A stretch of 64,000 nucleotides of DNA from Amorphophallus konjac (Eukaryota; Streptophyta; Magnoliopsida; Alismatales; Araceae): the NCBI GenBank assembly GCA_022559845.1, contig CM040124.1, positions 65,495,491 to 65,559,490 on the forward strand. Reading direction: 5' to 3'. The translations under genes and the position numbers were made by a program. Shown one piece after another: positions 12,090 to 22,340 of this stretch (the first letter of the stretch is position 1; each line of letters starts with the position of its first letter). The notes beneath the pieces were generated by a model. The model worked only from the letters and a program-made list of their open reading frames with translations. It made no database searches and was not told the DNA's origin.

Positions 12090-12099
12090 CTTATATATG
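12090..12099 (-). promoter_or_regulatory. Possible TATA box of LTR C (3' copy)
   Basis: On the minus strand this reads CATATATAAG, conserved at 48426-48435 in the other LTR. If it is the promoter, the palindrome cluster lies about 170-430 bases downstream and is transcribed. The assignment rests only on the motif. Confidence 0.4.
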
Positions 12100-13311
12100 A
12101 TAAATTCATGAAAACCCTAGTTCTTGACCTACTTCTACTAAATCATGCAATTCTCTCAACATAAGCAATGAATTTTGGGGCTTCTTGTGTCAAAAGAAAG
12201 CTAACTCTATTATGAATCCAACCATGTATAATATGCTACATGAAAATCAGGTTACATGACTCAAAATTACCCCGAAATCAAGCTCTGACTTATGGGAACA
12301 CTATATGAATCATGTTCTAGATATGCTCTTACAAAAATTCGAAATTCACGAGGCATGCTCAATGGAATTTGGGGCTTTCTACGTTAAATGAAAGATAATA
12401 ACATGCTGATTACATCATGTAAGTTAATTAGAGTTTGGTTGTTAGATCCTACCTCAAATCGGAGAGAGAAAACTCAAACCCTAGGATGAAGAAGACTTGG
12501 ACAGCACCTTAGAAAACCCATGATAACTCACTCCACACCTGATGAAAATTGGAACTTTCAGTCCCAATGGATAGATCTCGACGAGATGCACAACTTGCTA
12601 TACTCATGATCAAAATTTGGTTGAGAATTCCTACCTCAATCGATGGATCAAAGAAGGATGAAGGGAAGCCAACGGCCTGCTGACCCACCTCCACAAATCG
12701 AGCAAGATCTCCCCAGATCTGAAACTTCAGTGAACCCCACAGCAGCCAAATGAAAGAAGACTCGTAGGGATTCATTTTGACAGCTCATAGAGCTTCTGGA
12801 GCCTTCGGAGTTGGGAGTATTCGCTGCTGCAAGCTACGTGTTTAGAAACGGCGCCGAAATCCTTGACTTGACCAAACTATGTCGGCAGCACGTTTTGGGG
12901 CTAGGTTTACCTCAAATTGATTGAGGGTAAATGTTCCTTACATTGTGACCTTCCATTTGCCACTGATTTCAGTTCATTTGGTTGAGTATTGAGGTCGAAT
13001 TTCGTGTTTTAATCTAAGGGTTAGGTATGGGTCAAAAGTGTGCACTTTTGGGTTTAAACTCTAAATAGATCTTACCACGGATTTACAATGGCTTAATGCC
13101 AGAAGGAAAAGTTGTTATCTATCTCGACCTTAACATATTTACTATTTTTACAGATTTTTCTAAGGTAGTCGAATTTTCACTCATACTATTTCTAACGAAT
13201 TAAATATTAATAAATCCGAAATTCAATTATTAATTCAATAAAATTCTATTCTCAATTAATAAAAGCTTAATAAGAAATATTGGGCTCAATTAAATAATTT
13301 GGGGTCTTACA

Positions 13312-13326
13312 CCCTCCCCTACTTAA
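13312..13326 (-). other. Polypurine tract of chromovirus C
   Basis: On the minus strand TTAAGTAGGGGAGGG directly abuts the LTR start TGTAAGACCCC. This is the expected plus-strand primer position for reverse transcription. Confidence 0.8.
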
Positions 13327-13385
13327 AGGAATTTGATCCTCCAAATTCACTGCACTAAAATTGAGAGTAGAAAAAGATCGCTCAC

Positions 13386-13548
13386 CTAGAATAGATCGGG
13401 ATACCGCTTTCGCATAGTCTCTTCAGACTCCCATGTAGCTTCTTCGGTCCCACGCCGACTCCACTGAATCTTGACCATCGGTATCGAACGATTCCGGAGT
13501 TGCTGTTGCTTCCGGTCCAGAATCTTGACAGGTCTTTCCTCTAGGTCA
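13386..13548 (-). pseudogene. Chromodomain at the integrase C-terminus (out of frame)
   Basis: A frame different from the integrase frame encodes VKILDRKQQQLRN, IPMVKIQWSRRG and EEATWESEETMRKRYPDLF before a TAG at 13386-13388. This is a chromodomain with the typical aromatic/WE core of Tekay integrases, which in active elements steers integration toward marked heterochromatin. It should be continuous with the integrase ending at 13541. A frameshift around 13541-13550 now separates them. Confidence 0.85.
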
Positions 13549-14848
13549 AATCTTCCTTCAGTTCAAAATCCACCTGCTGAATGATATGAGTGGGATCGTA
13601 CACATATTTCCACAACATAGACACATGAAAAACGTTGTGTACGCCAGATAAATACGGTTGTAAAGCCAGTCTATATGCCACCTCTCCCACTCTATCTAGA
13701 ATCTCGAATGGACCAATGTACCTCGGACTCAGCTTGCCATGAATGCCAAATCTTCGGATCCCTCTCGTCGGAGAGACCTTTAAGAACACATGCTCGCCAA
13801 CCTGAAATTCCAATGCTCTTCTCCTGTTGTCGGCATAACTCTTCTGTCTTGACTGGGCTACTTGTAACCGGTCTCGGATAACACGGATGTTCTGTGATGA
13901 TTCCGAAACAAGATCTGGTCCAAGCCACTGTTTCTCACCTACCTCATCCCAACACAACGGGGAACGACAACTTCTACCATATAGTGCTTCAAAAGGAGCC
14001 ATCTGAATACTAGACTGATAGCTGTTATTGTAGGCGAATTCAATTAATGCCAAATGCTCACTCCAATTACCACCGAAATCAATCATGCAAGCTCGCAGCA
14101 TATCTTCCACTATCTGATTGGTTCTTTCAGTCTGTCCATCTGTCTGTGGATGAAAAGTAGTACTGAAATTCAGACGAGTACCCAAAGACTCTTGCAGTCC
14201 CTTCCAGAAATGTGAAGTAAATCTGGGGTCTCGATCAGATACTATATTCACTGGAATACCATGCAATCTCACCACTTCCTTTATATACAAAGCAACCAAT
14301 ACATCAATCGTCCACTTGGACTTAATTGGTAAGAAATGAGCCGACTTTGTCAATCGATCGATAATCACCCATGTCGCATCAAATCCACCACGAGTCCTAG
14401 GTAGACCCATAATGAAATCCATGCCAATGCTTTCCCACTTCCATTGGGGTATGTCGAGTGGTTTCAATTTCCCTGCTGCTCTGAAATGTTCGGCCTTAAC
14501 TTGCTGACATACCAAACATCTACTCACAAAATCTGCAACTTCTCTTTTCATATTCGGCCACCAAAAGGACCTTTTCAAATCTCGGTACATCTTAGTGCCT
14601 CCAGGATGAATGGTATATCTGGATCTATGAGCTTCCTCAAGAATTTTGTTCTTTATTGTAGCCTCATCCGGAACACAAGTTCTGCCTTTAAATAATAATC
14701 TTCCATCATCGGCCAACAAGAAGTCAGGTCTGCTGCTCAAGTTTCCCTTGATCTCTACCAACTCGGGATCATTATCTTGCAAGGACTTGATCTCTATCAA
14801 TAATTCAGGTTTAAGTTGAATCTGAGCAATCAAGACCCGATCATTATC
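13541..14848 (-). CDS. Chromovirus C integrase (fragment, C-terminally frameshifted)
   Basis: The frame of about 430 codons contains the HHCC zinc finger (His69, His76, Cys106, Cys109 from the first Met at 14833) and the catalytic core with Asp139, Asp200 and Glu236, a DD35E spacing, followed by the GPF-type C-terminal region (GPFEILDRVGEVAYRL). These residues would join element DNA to the host chromosome. The frame loses its N-terminal connection at the solo LTR inserted at 14854, and loses its chromodomain to a frameshift at the other end. All three catalytic residues are intact, so damage to the core is recent or slight. Confidence 0.9.
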   Translation of the reverse strand, partial: DNDRVLIAQIQLKPELLIEIKSLQDNDPELVEIKGNLSSRPDFLLADDGRLLFKGRTCVPDEATIKNKILEEAHRSRYTIHPGGTKMYRDLKRSFWWPNMKREVADFVSRCLVCQQVKAEHFRAAGKLKPLDIPQWKWESIGMDFIMGLPRTRGGFDATWVIIDRLTKSAHFLPIKSKWTIDVLVALYIKEVVRLHGIPVNIVSDRDPRFTSHFWKGLQESLGTRLNFSTTFHPQTDGQTERTNQIVEDMLRACMIDFGGNWSEHLALIEFAYNNSYQSSIQMAPFEALYGRSCRSPLCWDEVGEKQWLGPDLVSESSQNIRVIRDRLQVAQSRQKSYADNRRRALEFQVGEHVFLKVSPTRGIRRFGIHGKLSPRYIGPFEILDRVGEVAYRLALQPYLSGVHNVFHVSMLWKYVYDPTHIIQQVDFELKEDLT

Positions 14849-15790
14849 GATATTGTTGGATACGGACTGAATAGATCTAGAGGGGGGGTGAATAGATCTT
14901 TCCCCCTTTTTGATAATTTACTAACTATCGACCAGATGAGCTACTGGTAATTAATGAATTATAGAACTAATGCGGATAGTGAAGATGCAAGCATACGTAT
15001 AGGAAATCAAACACACCCAAGCACACCACAAGAGAGGATTTTTAAGGTGGTTCAGTCTCTTCCTGAGACTTACATCCACCCCTTGCTTAACTCAAGCAAG
15101 GCTTCACTATGAGAATCTCTGATCTCAATCAAAACACAGCTGACACACAGCTTGTACCTGCTGACACACAGCTTGACTCTGCTGCCTCACAGCTTGACAA
15201 TAATTGTAATCAGAAATGAAAAGATGATAAGAACAGGTGATGAAAGACAGGACTGAATATTGGCGTGTGTAGAAGAATAGGTGTTCAGCCTGGAACTTGA
15301 TCACGCTTATGAAGAAGCCTAGACTCCCTGTTGATCTTCCAGTCAGTTGCCTTCGATTGTTCTGCTGCTGGAGATCGCACAGTCTTGAGCTAAGTCTTCC
15401 TTCTGCAGCAACGAGATTGCCTTTAACCTTTCTGCAGATTTTTGATTGGTGGAGAGCTCCTTCTTCCTCTTCTGTGTATATCTTCCTTGGCTTCTATTTC
15501 GTGCTCTCTCACTGCTCCCTTGTTCGTGATGTGTGTTCTTTTCGTTTTTCATACAGCCCTTTTATCAAGAGTAAAACTCTTCCCGCTCAATTTTCAGATC
15601 GAGCGCCAATCTGCTAGAAAACAGGGATCTGTTTAAATCCAATCGTTAGAACGAGTTTGACCACTTCTAAGCAAGATTGTTTCCTTGATTCTCGTGCGGA
15701 ATCTTATCTCCTGAGCAGCCCAACAACCTGCAACAACCATTTGCAGGTTTTAAGGAACCAAAACAGAATTCGGTTAGAGTTCGGTTTTGG

Positions 15791-15803
15791 ACGATATATA
15801 AAC
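15791..15803 (-). promoter_or_regulatory. TATA box of the copia-type solo LTR
   Basis: The minus strand reads GTTTATATATCGT immediately after the TGGTCGACCA cluster, so the hairpin motifs lie directly upstream of the likely start of transcription. Confidence 0.6.
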
Positions 15804-15807
15804 CCGT

Positions 15808-16087
15808 GGTCGACCATGACCCTGTCACTGGTCGACAATGGGCAGTCCCCAGACGGCCGGTTCTTCTGGCTGAAACTCACGTCGCCCGTTGGTCGACCAC
15901 AGCCTGGTCGCTGGTCGACAGGGGGCAGTTTCCAGATGGCCAGCAGTTCTGTCTGTTGCTTCTGTCTTTTCTGTGGTCGACCAGAGGCGGGGCTTTGGTC
16001 GACAGCCAAGGTGCTTCCAGAAGACAGATGATCTGATGCTTTTCTGGTTGAGTTCGTTGGTCGACCATAGCTTCTTCAGTGGTCGAC
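15808..16087. repeat. Solo-LTR palindrome cluster (TGGTCGACCA)
   Basis: Four pairs of TGGTCGACCA or GGTCGACA are spaced 12-16 bp within each pair, with longer unrelated spacers between pairs. All eight copies retain the GTCGAC core. Each site is a palindrome, and the members of a pair can also pair with each other. Confidence 0.9.
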
Positions 16088-16346
16088 GGACAGTCTTTCA
16101 CACTTATACTGATTTGTTGATTCCACTTGGATTTCAGTGAACCTGAAATTTGTTTAACTTATAAGATTTGACTTGAAGTTCCAAATGTATATAAAAGCAT
16201 ATTTGTCATCATCAAATAGGCATTAATTCAATGCACTATCTTTACACACATAACCAAACCATTTGCTTTAAGAAACAAGATAGAACTTAGATTAGTCAAA
16301 CATATCCTATTGTCATCATCAAAACCAAGGGATGCACAACAGATAT

Positions 16347-17719
16347 TAAGATCCAGACTAGATAATTGTTCCAACAATCTCCATTCTTGTAACATGAGAC
16401 TTGACAATCTAGCTACCGGCTTCCGGCTTAATGCATCTGCCACAATATTACCTTTGCCAGGATGATACTCAATCGAGAAGTCGAAGTCTTTCAAGTACTC
16501 CAACCATCTCCGCTGCCTCATGTTGAGTTCCTTCTGAGAAAATAAATACTTCAAACTCTTATGATCTGAAAACACTGTAAAGATTTCTCCATATAAGTAA
16601 TGCCTCCATATCTTCAAAGCAAACACGACTGCAGCAAGTTCCAAATCATGAACATGATAATTATCTTCGTGCTTCCTCAACTGCCTAGAGGAATAGGCAA
16701 TCACCTTCCCATGCTGCATGAGTACACAGCCTAAGCCAATACCTGAAGCATCAGTATAAACAACAAATCCTCCTTCACCAGAAGGTAAAGCCAAAATAGG
16801 TGCAGTAGTCAAATACTCCTTCAGAGTCTGAAAGCTTCGTTGACAATCATCTGACCAATCAAACTTATTTTCCTTGCGGGTTAATCTTGTCATAGGTACT
16901 GCAATCTTGGAGAAATCTTGAATAAATCTTCGGTAATAGCCTGCCAGGCCTAGGAAACTTCTGATTTCAGTTGCACTAGTAGGCTGCTCCCAATTCTTCA
17001 CTGCCTCAATCTTCGAAGGATCAACTGAAATACCTTCCTTGGTGATAATATGTCCGAGAAAGGACACTTCTTGTAGCCAGAACTCACACTTACTAATCTT
17101 GGCATAAAGTTGATGATCTCTCAACAGTTGCAATGCCATCCTCAGGTGTTCAGCATGCTCTAATTCACTCTTGGAATAGATCAAGATGTCATCAATAAAT
17201 ACCACGACCCACTGATCAAGATAGGGCCGAAATACATCGTTCATCAACTGCATGAAAGCTGCTGGTGCATTCGTTAGACCAAAAGGCATAATGACAAACT
17301 CAAAATGACCATACCTGCTGCGGAAAGCCGTTTTATAAATATCCTCTTCCTTAATCTGCAACTGGTGATATCAAGATCGAAGATCGATCTTAGAAAAATA
17401 TTAAGCTCCTGCTATCTAGTCAAATAGTTCATCAATCCTCGGCAATGGATATCTATTCTTGACAGTCTGTTGGTTTAATTACCGATAATCAATGCACAGC
17501 CTCATCGAACCATCTTTCTTCCTGACGAATAACACAGGGGCTCCCCACGGAGAAGTACTAGGATGAATAAAACCCTTCTCAAGCAATTCCATCAGTTGCT
17601 GCTTCAGTTCCCTCAGTTCCGCAGGAGACATACGATAAGGAGCCTTAGAAATAGGAGATGTGCCAGGAATAAGATCAATAGAAAAGATAACTTCCCGCTC
17701 AGGCGGAAGTCCTGGTAGT
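16347..17719 (-). pseudogene. Chromovirus C reverse transcriptase and RNase H (with stops)
   Basis: From 17719 leftwards the translation starts [10 protein letters not shown] and runs through the RT fingers, with three in-frame stops between about 17490 and 17365. It then continues in an open frame with [15 protein letters not shown], the FIDD catalytic box (about 17187), [13 protein letters not shown], and RNase H with [18 protein letters not shown] and [17 protein letters not shown]. The 5' end is cut by the giant Tat insertion and the 3' end by the solo LTR. The stops make it inactive even without the insertions. Confidence 0.88.
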
Positions 17720-18486
17720 TGTGGATGCGCTTTTTTTAAAGCTTATCGGCTTATTCATTTTATTTATTATTTGGCGTGCCAGTCACCGAAGTGACAATTT
17801 TATTGTGCGCTCGATCTGACATGGTCAGTCGATTGTGAGTGATCGTGTCGGGACCTGAAGTCCGTCATACCATGAACGTTATGACGTTAATTACGTCCTT
17901 CCAAGGAAGGACAACCCTTGATTAAACGCTAAAAGTAGGAGGCCTCGAGAGGCAAACAGATATTCACATGCTTAATTTTAAACTTCCTACCAGGGCCAGG
18001 GAGGCGGGTAAGATAATGACACCAACCGTAGAAACAGATGATATCGTTAAGTCAGCGGTCCGAAAACCGAGTGAAAGGGAAGAAGGAGGATTTCGATCAC
18101 AGGCAGATTGAGCCGTGACCATGATATAGGTTTAAAGCTTCGATCGGTATTTCGACAGCCTTTCCTCTTAATCTGGGTTACGCCCAGGGGGAAATAGACT
18201 ATCACCCACGGGATGCCAGGATGAAAGCCGAGAGATAGAGAGGCTGAACCTCCCAACCCGTATACATATGGGCTATAGGGCAATGTATGATTTTCCCTTT
18301 GGAACGCTAGCGGAATTCATGCAGTGGCAGAATCCCCCGAGCAAAAGGGTTATTCGTAAATCCATTGCAGTTAGGTGGAACGTAGGGGTTATGACTCCCC
18401 TTCAGTTTTATCCCCGGGACGTGTCGGGTGATCCACAGATATTCCTTTGTGGGTTCGTTTTGGGTATTGGAATTCATTGGGTGGTA

Positions 18487-18930
18487 GATCGGGCTCTCGG
18501 CACACTCTGAATGGGCACGGGCTCTCGGCACGACCCCAAAAATGGGAGGGCCAGGGCTTCCGGCGCCAAAAACAAGAAGGCCGGGGGTTCCCGGCGCCAA
18601 GACGAGAGGGCTTGGGTTCTCGGCGCGACCAAGAGAAGCCAAAGGGGAGCTCTTCGGCGCAGGCTTCCTGGCGCGAGGAAGAAATGCTAGAAGGGGGGTC
18701 TCGGCGCGGGACGGTTGAGCAAGGCTCCCGGCGCGACGAGGCTGCAAGGGGGGGGGGTCTCCCGGCGCGGAGGACGCAGAGAGGGCTCTGGAGGTTCTCG
18801 GCCCGGGCTTCCCGGCGCGCTGAGGTGAAAGGGGGAGGAGCTGCTCCTGGGGGTTCTCGGCGCCTGAAGAAGTGGCGCCGGGAGCTATTCACCCGGTTTA
18901 CTGTAGGCTGAGCCGAGAGCTGCGAGGGCG
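18487..18930. repeat. Tat LTR CTCGGCGC/GGCGCC motif cluster 1 (3' LTR)
   Basis: About fifteen copies of (T)CTCGGCGC or TTCCCGGCGC occur with unrelated spacers. Some are paired with inverted GGCGCCGGGAG or GAGCCGAGAGC copies, for example GGCGCC around 18860 with GGCGCCGGGAG around 18875. The same cluster is at 41580-42025 in the 5' LTR. Confidence 0.85.
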
Positions 18931-19544
18931 CCGGGACCAGAACAGAGCTTACGGTACTCTGTTTTGGGTTTCTGATTGATTCAGACCAAGGGGAAGGATT
19001 TCTTTGGGGTCAAAAATAGGTCAGGGCATCAAAGTTGAACTAGATTAGGCTTGGGCTTTATAGGAACATCAGGATCGAGGAGGAATTTGGAAAGGCCAAG
19101 GCGTAGAGAATCCCTGTCACCGGTGTCATACAGAGTCCCGGGGACAGCTTAATGTCGGCTTTCGTGGTCCTGGGAGAATTTTGACAGCATCTCCCCTGGA
19201 CTCAGCATTTGCCAGGGAATGATAGACGATCACCCACGGAATGCCGGGGTGAAAGCCAAATAGAGGGGTATTAGACCCCTGACCATGTACGTGCCTGCAG
19301 CACTGTTTCGATATCCCTTTAGAGGTCAACGAAGCTTATGCAGTGGCGGAGCTCCATTGCCTCGGAAGGTTATAAAAGCCGATCGAGTCCGGAAAACCTC
19401 GTAGAAAAGGGGAGGGTTATCCCCATTAATTGTCACCCCTGAGGTGCATATGATGGCCCAAGGCATCCCTTGACATAACAAGAGTATTTATGGGGTTTCT
19501 TCAGTGGTAGCAAAGGTTTTACGACTTGAGGTTTACAGGTTGGC

Positions 19545-19800
19545 TTTTCGGCGCCAATGGCAAGGATGCCAGAGAGTTCCCGGCACGGGCTTCCCGGTGC
19601 GCTAATAAGGTGGCCAAGGGGCTCTCGGCACGGGGTCTTCCCGGTGTGAGGACAAATCGGCCCCGGCGCGATGGTGAGAAGTGGAATGGGTGGCTCCCGG
19701 CGCGCCCGGGAGATGGGATCTCGGCGCAAGAAGGCTTGCGCCGAGGGCTGTTCATCAGTTTCACTGTTGGCGGGGCCGAGAGCTATGAGGGCGCCGGGAT
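19545..19800. repeat. Tat LTR motif cluster 2 with perfect hairpin (3' LTR)
   Basis: A second group of the same motif contains CTCGGCGCAA (19720-19729) and its exact complement TTGCGCCGAG (19736-19745), a 10-bp stem with a 6-base loop. The 5' LTR copy, 42640-42890, keeps the hairpin at 42813-42838. Confidence 0.88.
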
Positions 19801-20814
19801 AAGAAACAGAGCTTACGGTACTCTGTTCTTGAATCTGTTGGGGATTCAGGGGTTTCTTGACGATTCAGGCTAAGGTAAATAGGTCCTGTGAGGTCAAAGT
19901 GAATCAATTCATCGGGTTTCAACTGGATTTGGCTTAGGTTTCAAAGAAAGTCCAAGATCGGAGAGGAAACTGGGAGGGGAAAATCAGGATACAGAGAACC
20001 CGTGTCACCATTGCTGTGCAGAGTCCGGGGACAGCTTGATGTCGTCTTTCATCATCCTGAGAGCCAAGAGATGGCTGTCTCTGGACCCAGGGAGGATTTC
20101 GACAGTGCCAATAGGCAAAACCATAGCATCTAGAATTATAGAATCTCACTAGCAGCGGCCATTGAAAGCATTGCCAATATCGATAGCAGACTGCCCCAGA
20201 AGCCAAGAGATAATCTGTCTCTGGTCCTGGGGCAAGCCTGGGAGATTCTATGCAAGCGACACCGAACGGCCAGGAACATCGGTATAACTAGAGATACACT
20301 CATTCTGCTGAAGACAATTGAGTCCGAAGACCCATCAGAGAATCAGGCGCGCTTAAGTCGAGCTAAGAAAATGAAAACATGTAAAGGAAAGACATGGCAG
20401 CATACGGAGAGATAGCTGGCAGATGTTTCAATCACCCAACGCCCAGATGGGCCATTGGAGCATTTCATACCATTAGATCACCCCAGAACTCACATCAATC
20501 ACACGGAGGGAATGAGGGAGAGGGAGATGAGTAGACATCGGGATATCCCGGTTACATCAAAAAATAAAATCGAGATAAACTCGGCAGGATTACATGAATA
20601 AGAAAATAAAACCATGGGGGAGGGCGGAGCATTGACTCCTCTCCCTCCCCGGATGCCCACCTGGAGCTTCTTCCCTGGGGAATCGGTCTCTTCTCTCTTT
20701 CTTTTTCGGCGGAGGAGGCTCTCTCTCTCTCTCTGGCTTCTTCTCTTTTCTTTCTTTTTGATCGATGGTCTGGCTTCCGATCCTCCGATCCCCTTTTCTT
20801 TCAAAGGGGGTATG

Positions 20815-20824
20815 TTTATATAGG
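20815..20824 (-). promoter_or_regulatory. TATA box of the giant Tat 3' LTR
   Basis: The minus strand reads CCTATATAAA about 680 bp from the LTR start. The identical box at 43908-43917 in the 5' LTR would drive gag-pol. Two CCCGGCGC motifs (20885-20930) lie directly upstream. Confidence 0.65.
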
Positions 20825-21503
20825 TCTCATCCTTCTGTGCTCTCGGTGGAGGGTAGTCGGTGTGGCCGGCTTGCTTGCCACAGCTCCCGGCGCGTCCAGC
20901 GGCCCTTTGTTGAGGTTCCCGGCGCCATTCTCAGAAGCCCAATCGGCCGGCCCATTTGGTGCTTTTAGGCCTCACACTTGCCTTGGCTTCCCTTAGTCAT
21001 TTTGTATTGACTTTTATCAGAACCGAAAGAGGCCCCTTTAGTAGTGACACAGCTTTGTTGAGATCATCTTGAGGTTCCATCAGTGAACGAACTGGGGTTT
21101 AATCAGTATTGCCGTCTGAATGACGACAAAACCGGGTATGTTTCATCGGCATTGTCATCCGAACGGTGACAAGACCGGACATCAGCTTCCGTCTGACAGA
21201 CTTCGGCCGGGTGTGTAATCTGTGGAGAGGATTCTTTATTTGTCCTGACTTTTGCAAAAGCCTTCGCAATCTTCATTTGTCGGCTCGGCTTCTCATCAGA
21301 GTGTGCTTGGAGGTCTTATCAGTCGAATGACTGCTGCTTTATCAGTGCTGCCGTTTGACTGACGATGGCACCGGACATCAGCTCGGCTGGCGGAGACTTC
21401 AACTGGGTAAACGGCTGTCGAGCTTCATCAGTGGTCTTCCACTGTTGGTCTGATCTTCCTTTCAGTTAGGCTTCCACCCCTGTTCATTTTCAAGGTGTCA
21501 ACA

Positions 21504-21522
21504 AATGCCCCCCACCTGCGGG
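21504..21522 (-). other. Polypurine tract of the giant Tat element
   Basis: The minus strand reads GCAGGTGGGGGGCATT immediately before the LTR start TGTTGACACC, the position of plus-strand priming. Confidence 0.75.
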
Positions 21523-21736
21523 CAGCGTAAGCGCAGAATAAGCGACACGGGGTCTGCAGGTGTCTTTCATCATTCGAGGGTATATTCCTCAGTTTTATCC
21601 TTGACATTGTCCTTCAGCTTGATCATGTTGCTGTAGTAACATTCTGCATGTCCATCTTTCACTTTCATGTCTTCGTCTCTGCATTTTCTGACTTCATTGT
21701 CACCGTTTGGAGATTTTAGGCATTGCCTTGGACTTC

Positions 21737-22340
21737 TCGGCATGGCGCTCTCGGCGCGACCGTTGTCGGCGCGGCCGTCTCGGCAGGGGCTTCTCGGCGC
21801 GCTCACGCTCGCCGGACTTCCCGGGGCGAGGGCTTTTCGGCGGCTGCTTCTCGGCGCGCCCATTTCCTTAGGGGGTTCTCGGCGCATGCCGCTCTCGGCG
21901 CGCCTTTTGGCCGACGGGAGCTCTCGGCCGGGGAGTTCTCGGCGCGCATTTGGCCGCGCCGAGAGCCCCTCGGCTTCGGGCCCTACTTAAGGCGCCGAGA
22001 GCCCTTTTCTTCCTCATTCTCTCCTCTCCTTTCTCTTTCTTCACTTCGGCGGTGGCGGTGGGCTGTGGGCTTCCCCCCCCCCCCCCCCCGGGAGCGTCAT
22101 TTCCCCCCCCCCCCTTTTTGCCGATTTTTCGGGGTAGGTCCGCTATATATATGGGATTGAGTCTCATTTTATGCTCGGGATCACTCCCTCTTGGTGGGTG
22201 ACTCCCTATTCTTTTTGGGCATACCCCGGACAAGAGGAGATGCTGCCGAAATTTTTGAGAATTTGTTTGTCTTATTGTTTCATGCCCATTCATCTTTCTG
22301 ATGCTTCTTTTCTTGTCTTTTTCTGACTGCAGGTGCTGAC
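21737..22340 (+). promoter_or_regulatory. Promoter and leader of the antisense gene
   Basis: This region holds about twelve copies of the CTCGGCGC motif (21740-22005), including a perfect 10-bp hairpin, TCTCGGCGCG (21937-21946) with CGCGCCGAGA (21955-21964). A C-rich and TC-rich stretch follows, then a TATA box (TATATATAT, 22144-22152). A splice-acceptor-like pyrimidine run with CTGCAG ends at 22332, eight bases before the ATG, so a 5'-UTR intron is likely. The LTR's family motif therefore also decorates this internal promoter. Confidence 0.6.

Larger units (their letters stand above)
10202..13311 (-). repeat. 3' LTR of chromovirus C
   Basis: This 3110-bp LTR matches 46491-49646 over its length with scattered substitutions and a few indels. 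The largest visible difference is in the GTCGAC palindrome cluster. It carries no credible gene. An A/T-rich minus-strand start lies near 13180-13300. Confidence 0.93.
14854..16341 (-). mobile_element. Copia-type solo LTR inserted in chromovirus C pol
   Basis: This 1488-bp LTR starts TGTTGTGCATCCC and ends CGTATCCAACA on the minus strand, with perfect GATAT duplications at 14849-14853 and 16342-16346. It separates RNase H from integrase of element C. The ending, with a run of C near TATTCACCCCC before CCAACA, resembles Maximus/SIRE-type Ty1/copia LTRs. No internal region is left, so it formed by LTR-LTR recombination. The last 38 codons of the open RNase H frame are LTR sequence. No gene is seen inside. 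Confidence 0.9.
17720..21503 (-). repeat. 3' LTR of the giant Tat element
   Basis: Minus-strand ends are TGTTGACACC (21503) and GCGCATCCACA (17720). It is nearly identical to 40813-44597, with only scattered single-base differences and a one-base change in a T run near 17731. Several G/C-rich stretches stay open in more than one frame, but they are carried by GGCGCC repeats and show no protein signature. Confidence 0.95.

Noticed and set aside
14854..16341. Hypothesis that this segment is an intron or a native part of chromovirus pol
   Set aside because: Perfect GATAT duplications and TGTTG...CAACA ends, with a TATA box on the minus strand, identify it as a solo LTR.
18307..18911. Open frames of 146-167 codons in the Tat LTR, also at 41399-42004
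   Set aside because: They exist in several overlapping frames at once because GGCGC repeats avoid stops. The proteins are Arg/Gly/Pro repeats without a signature.
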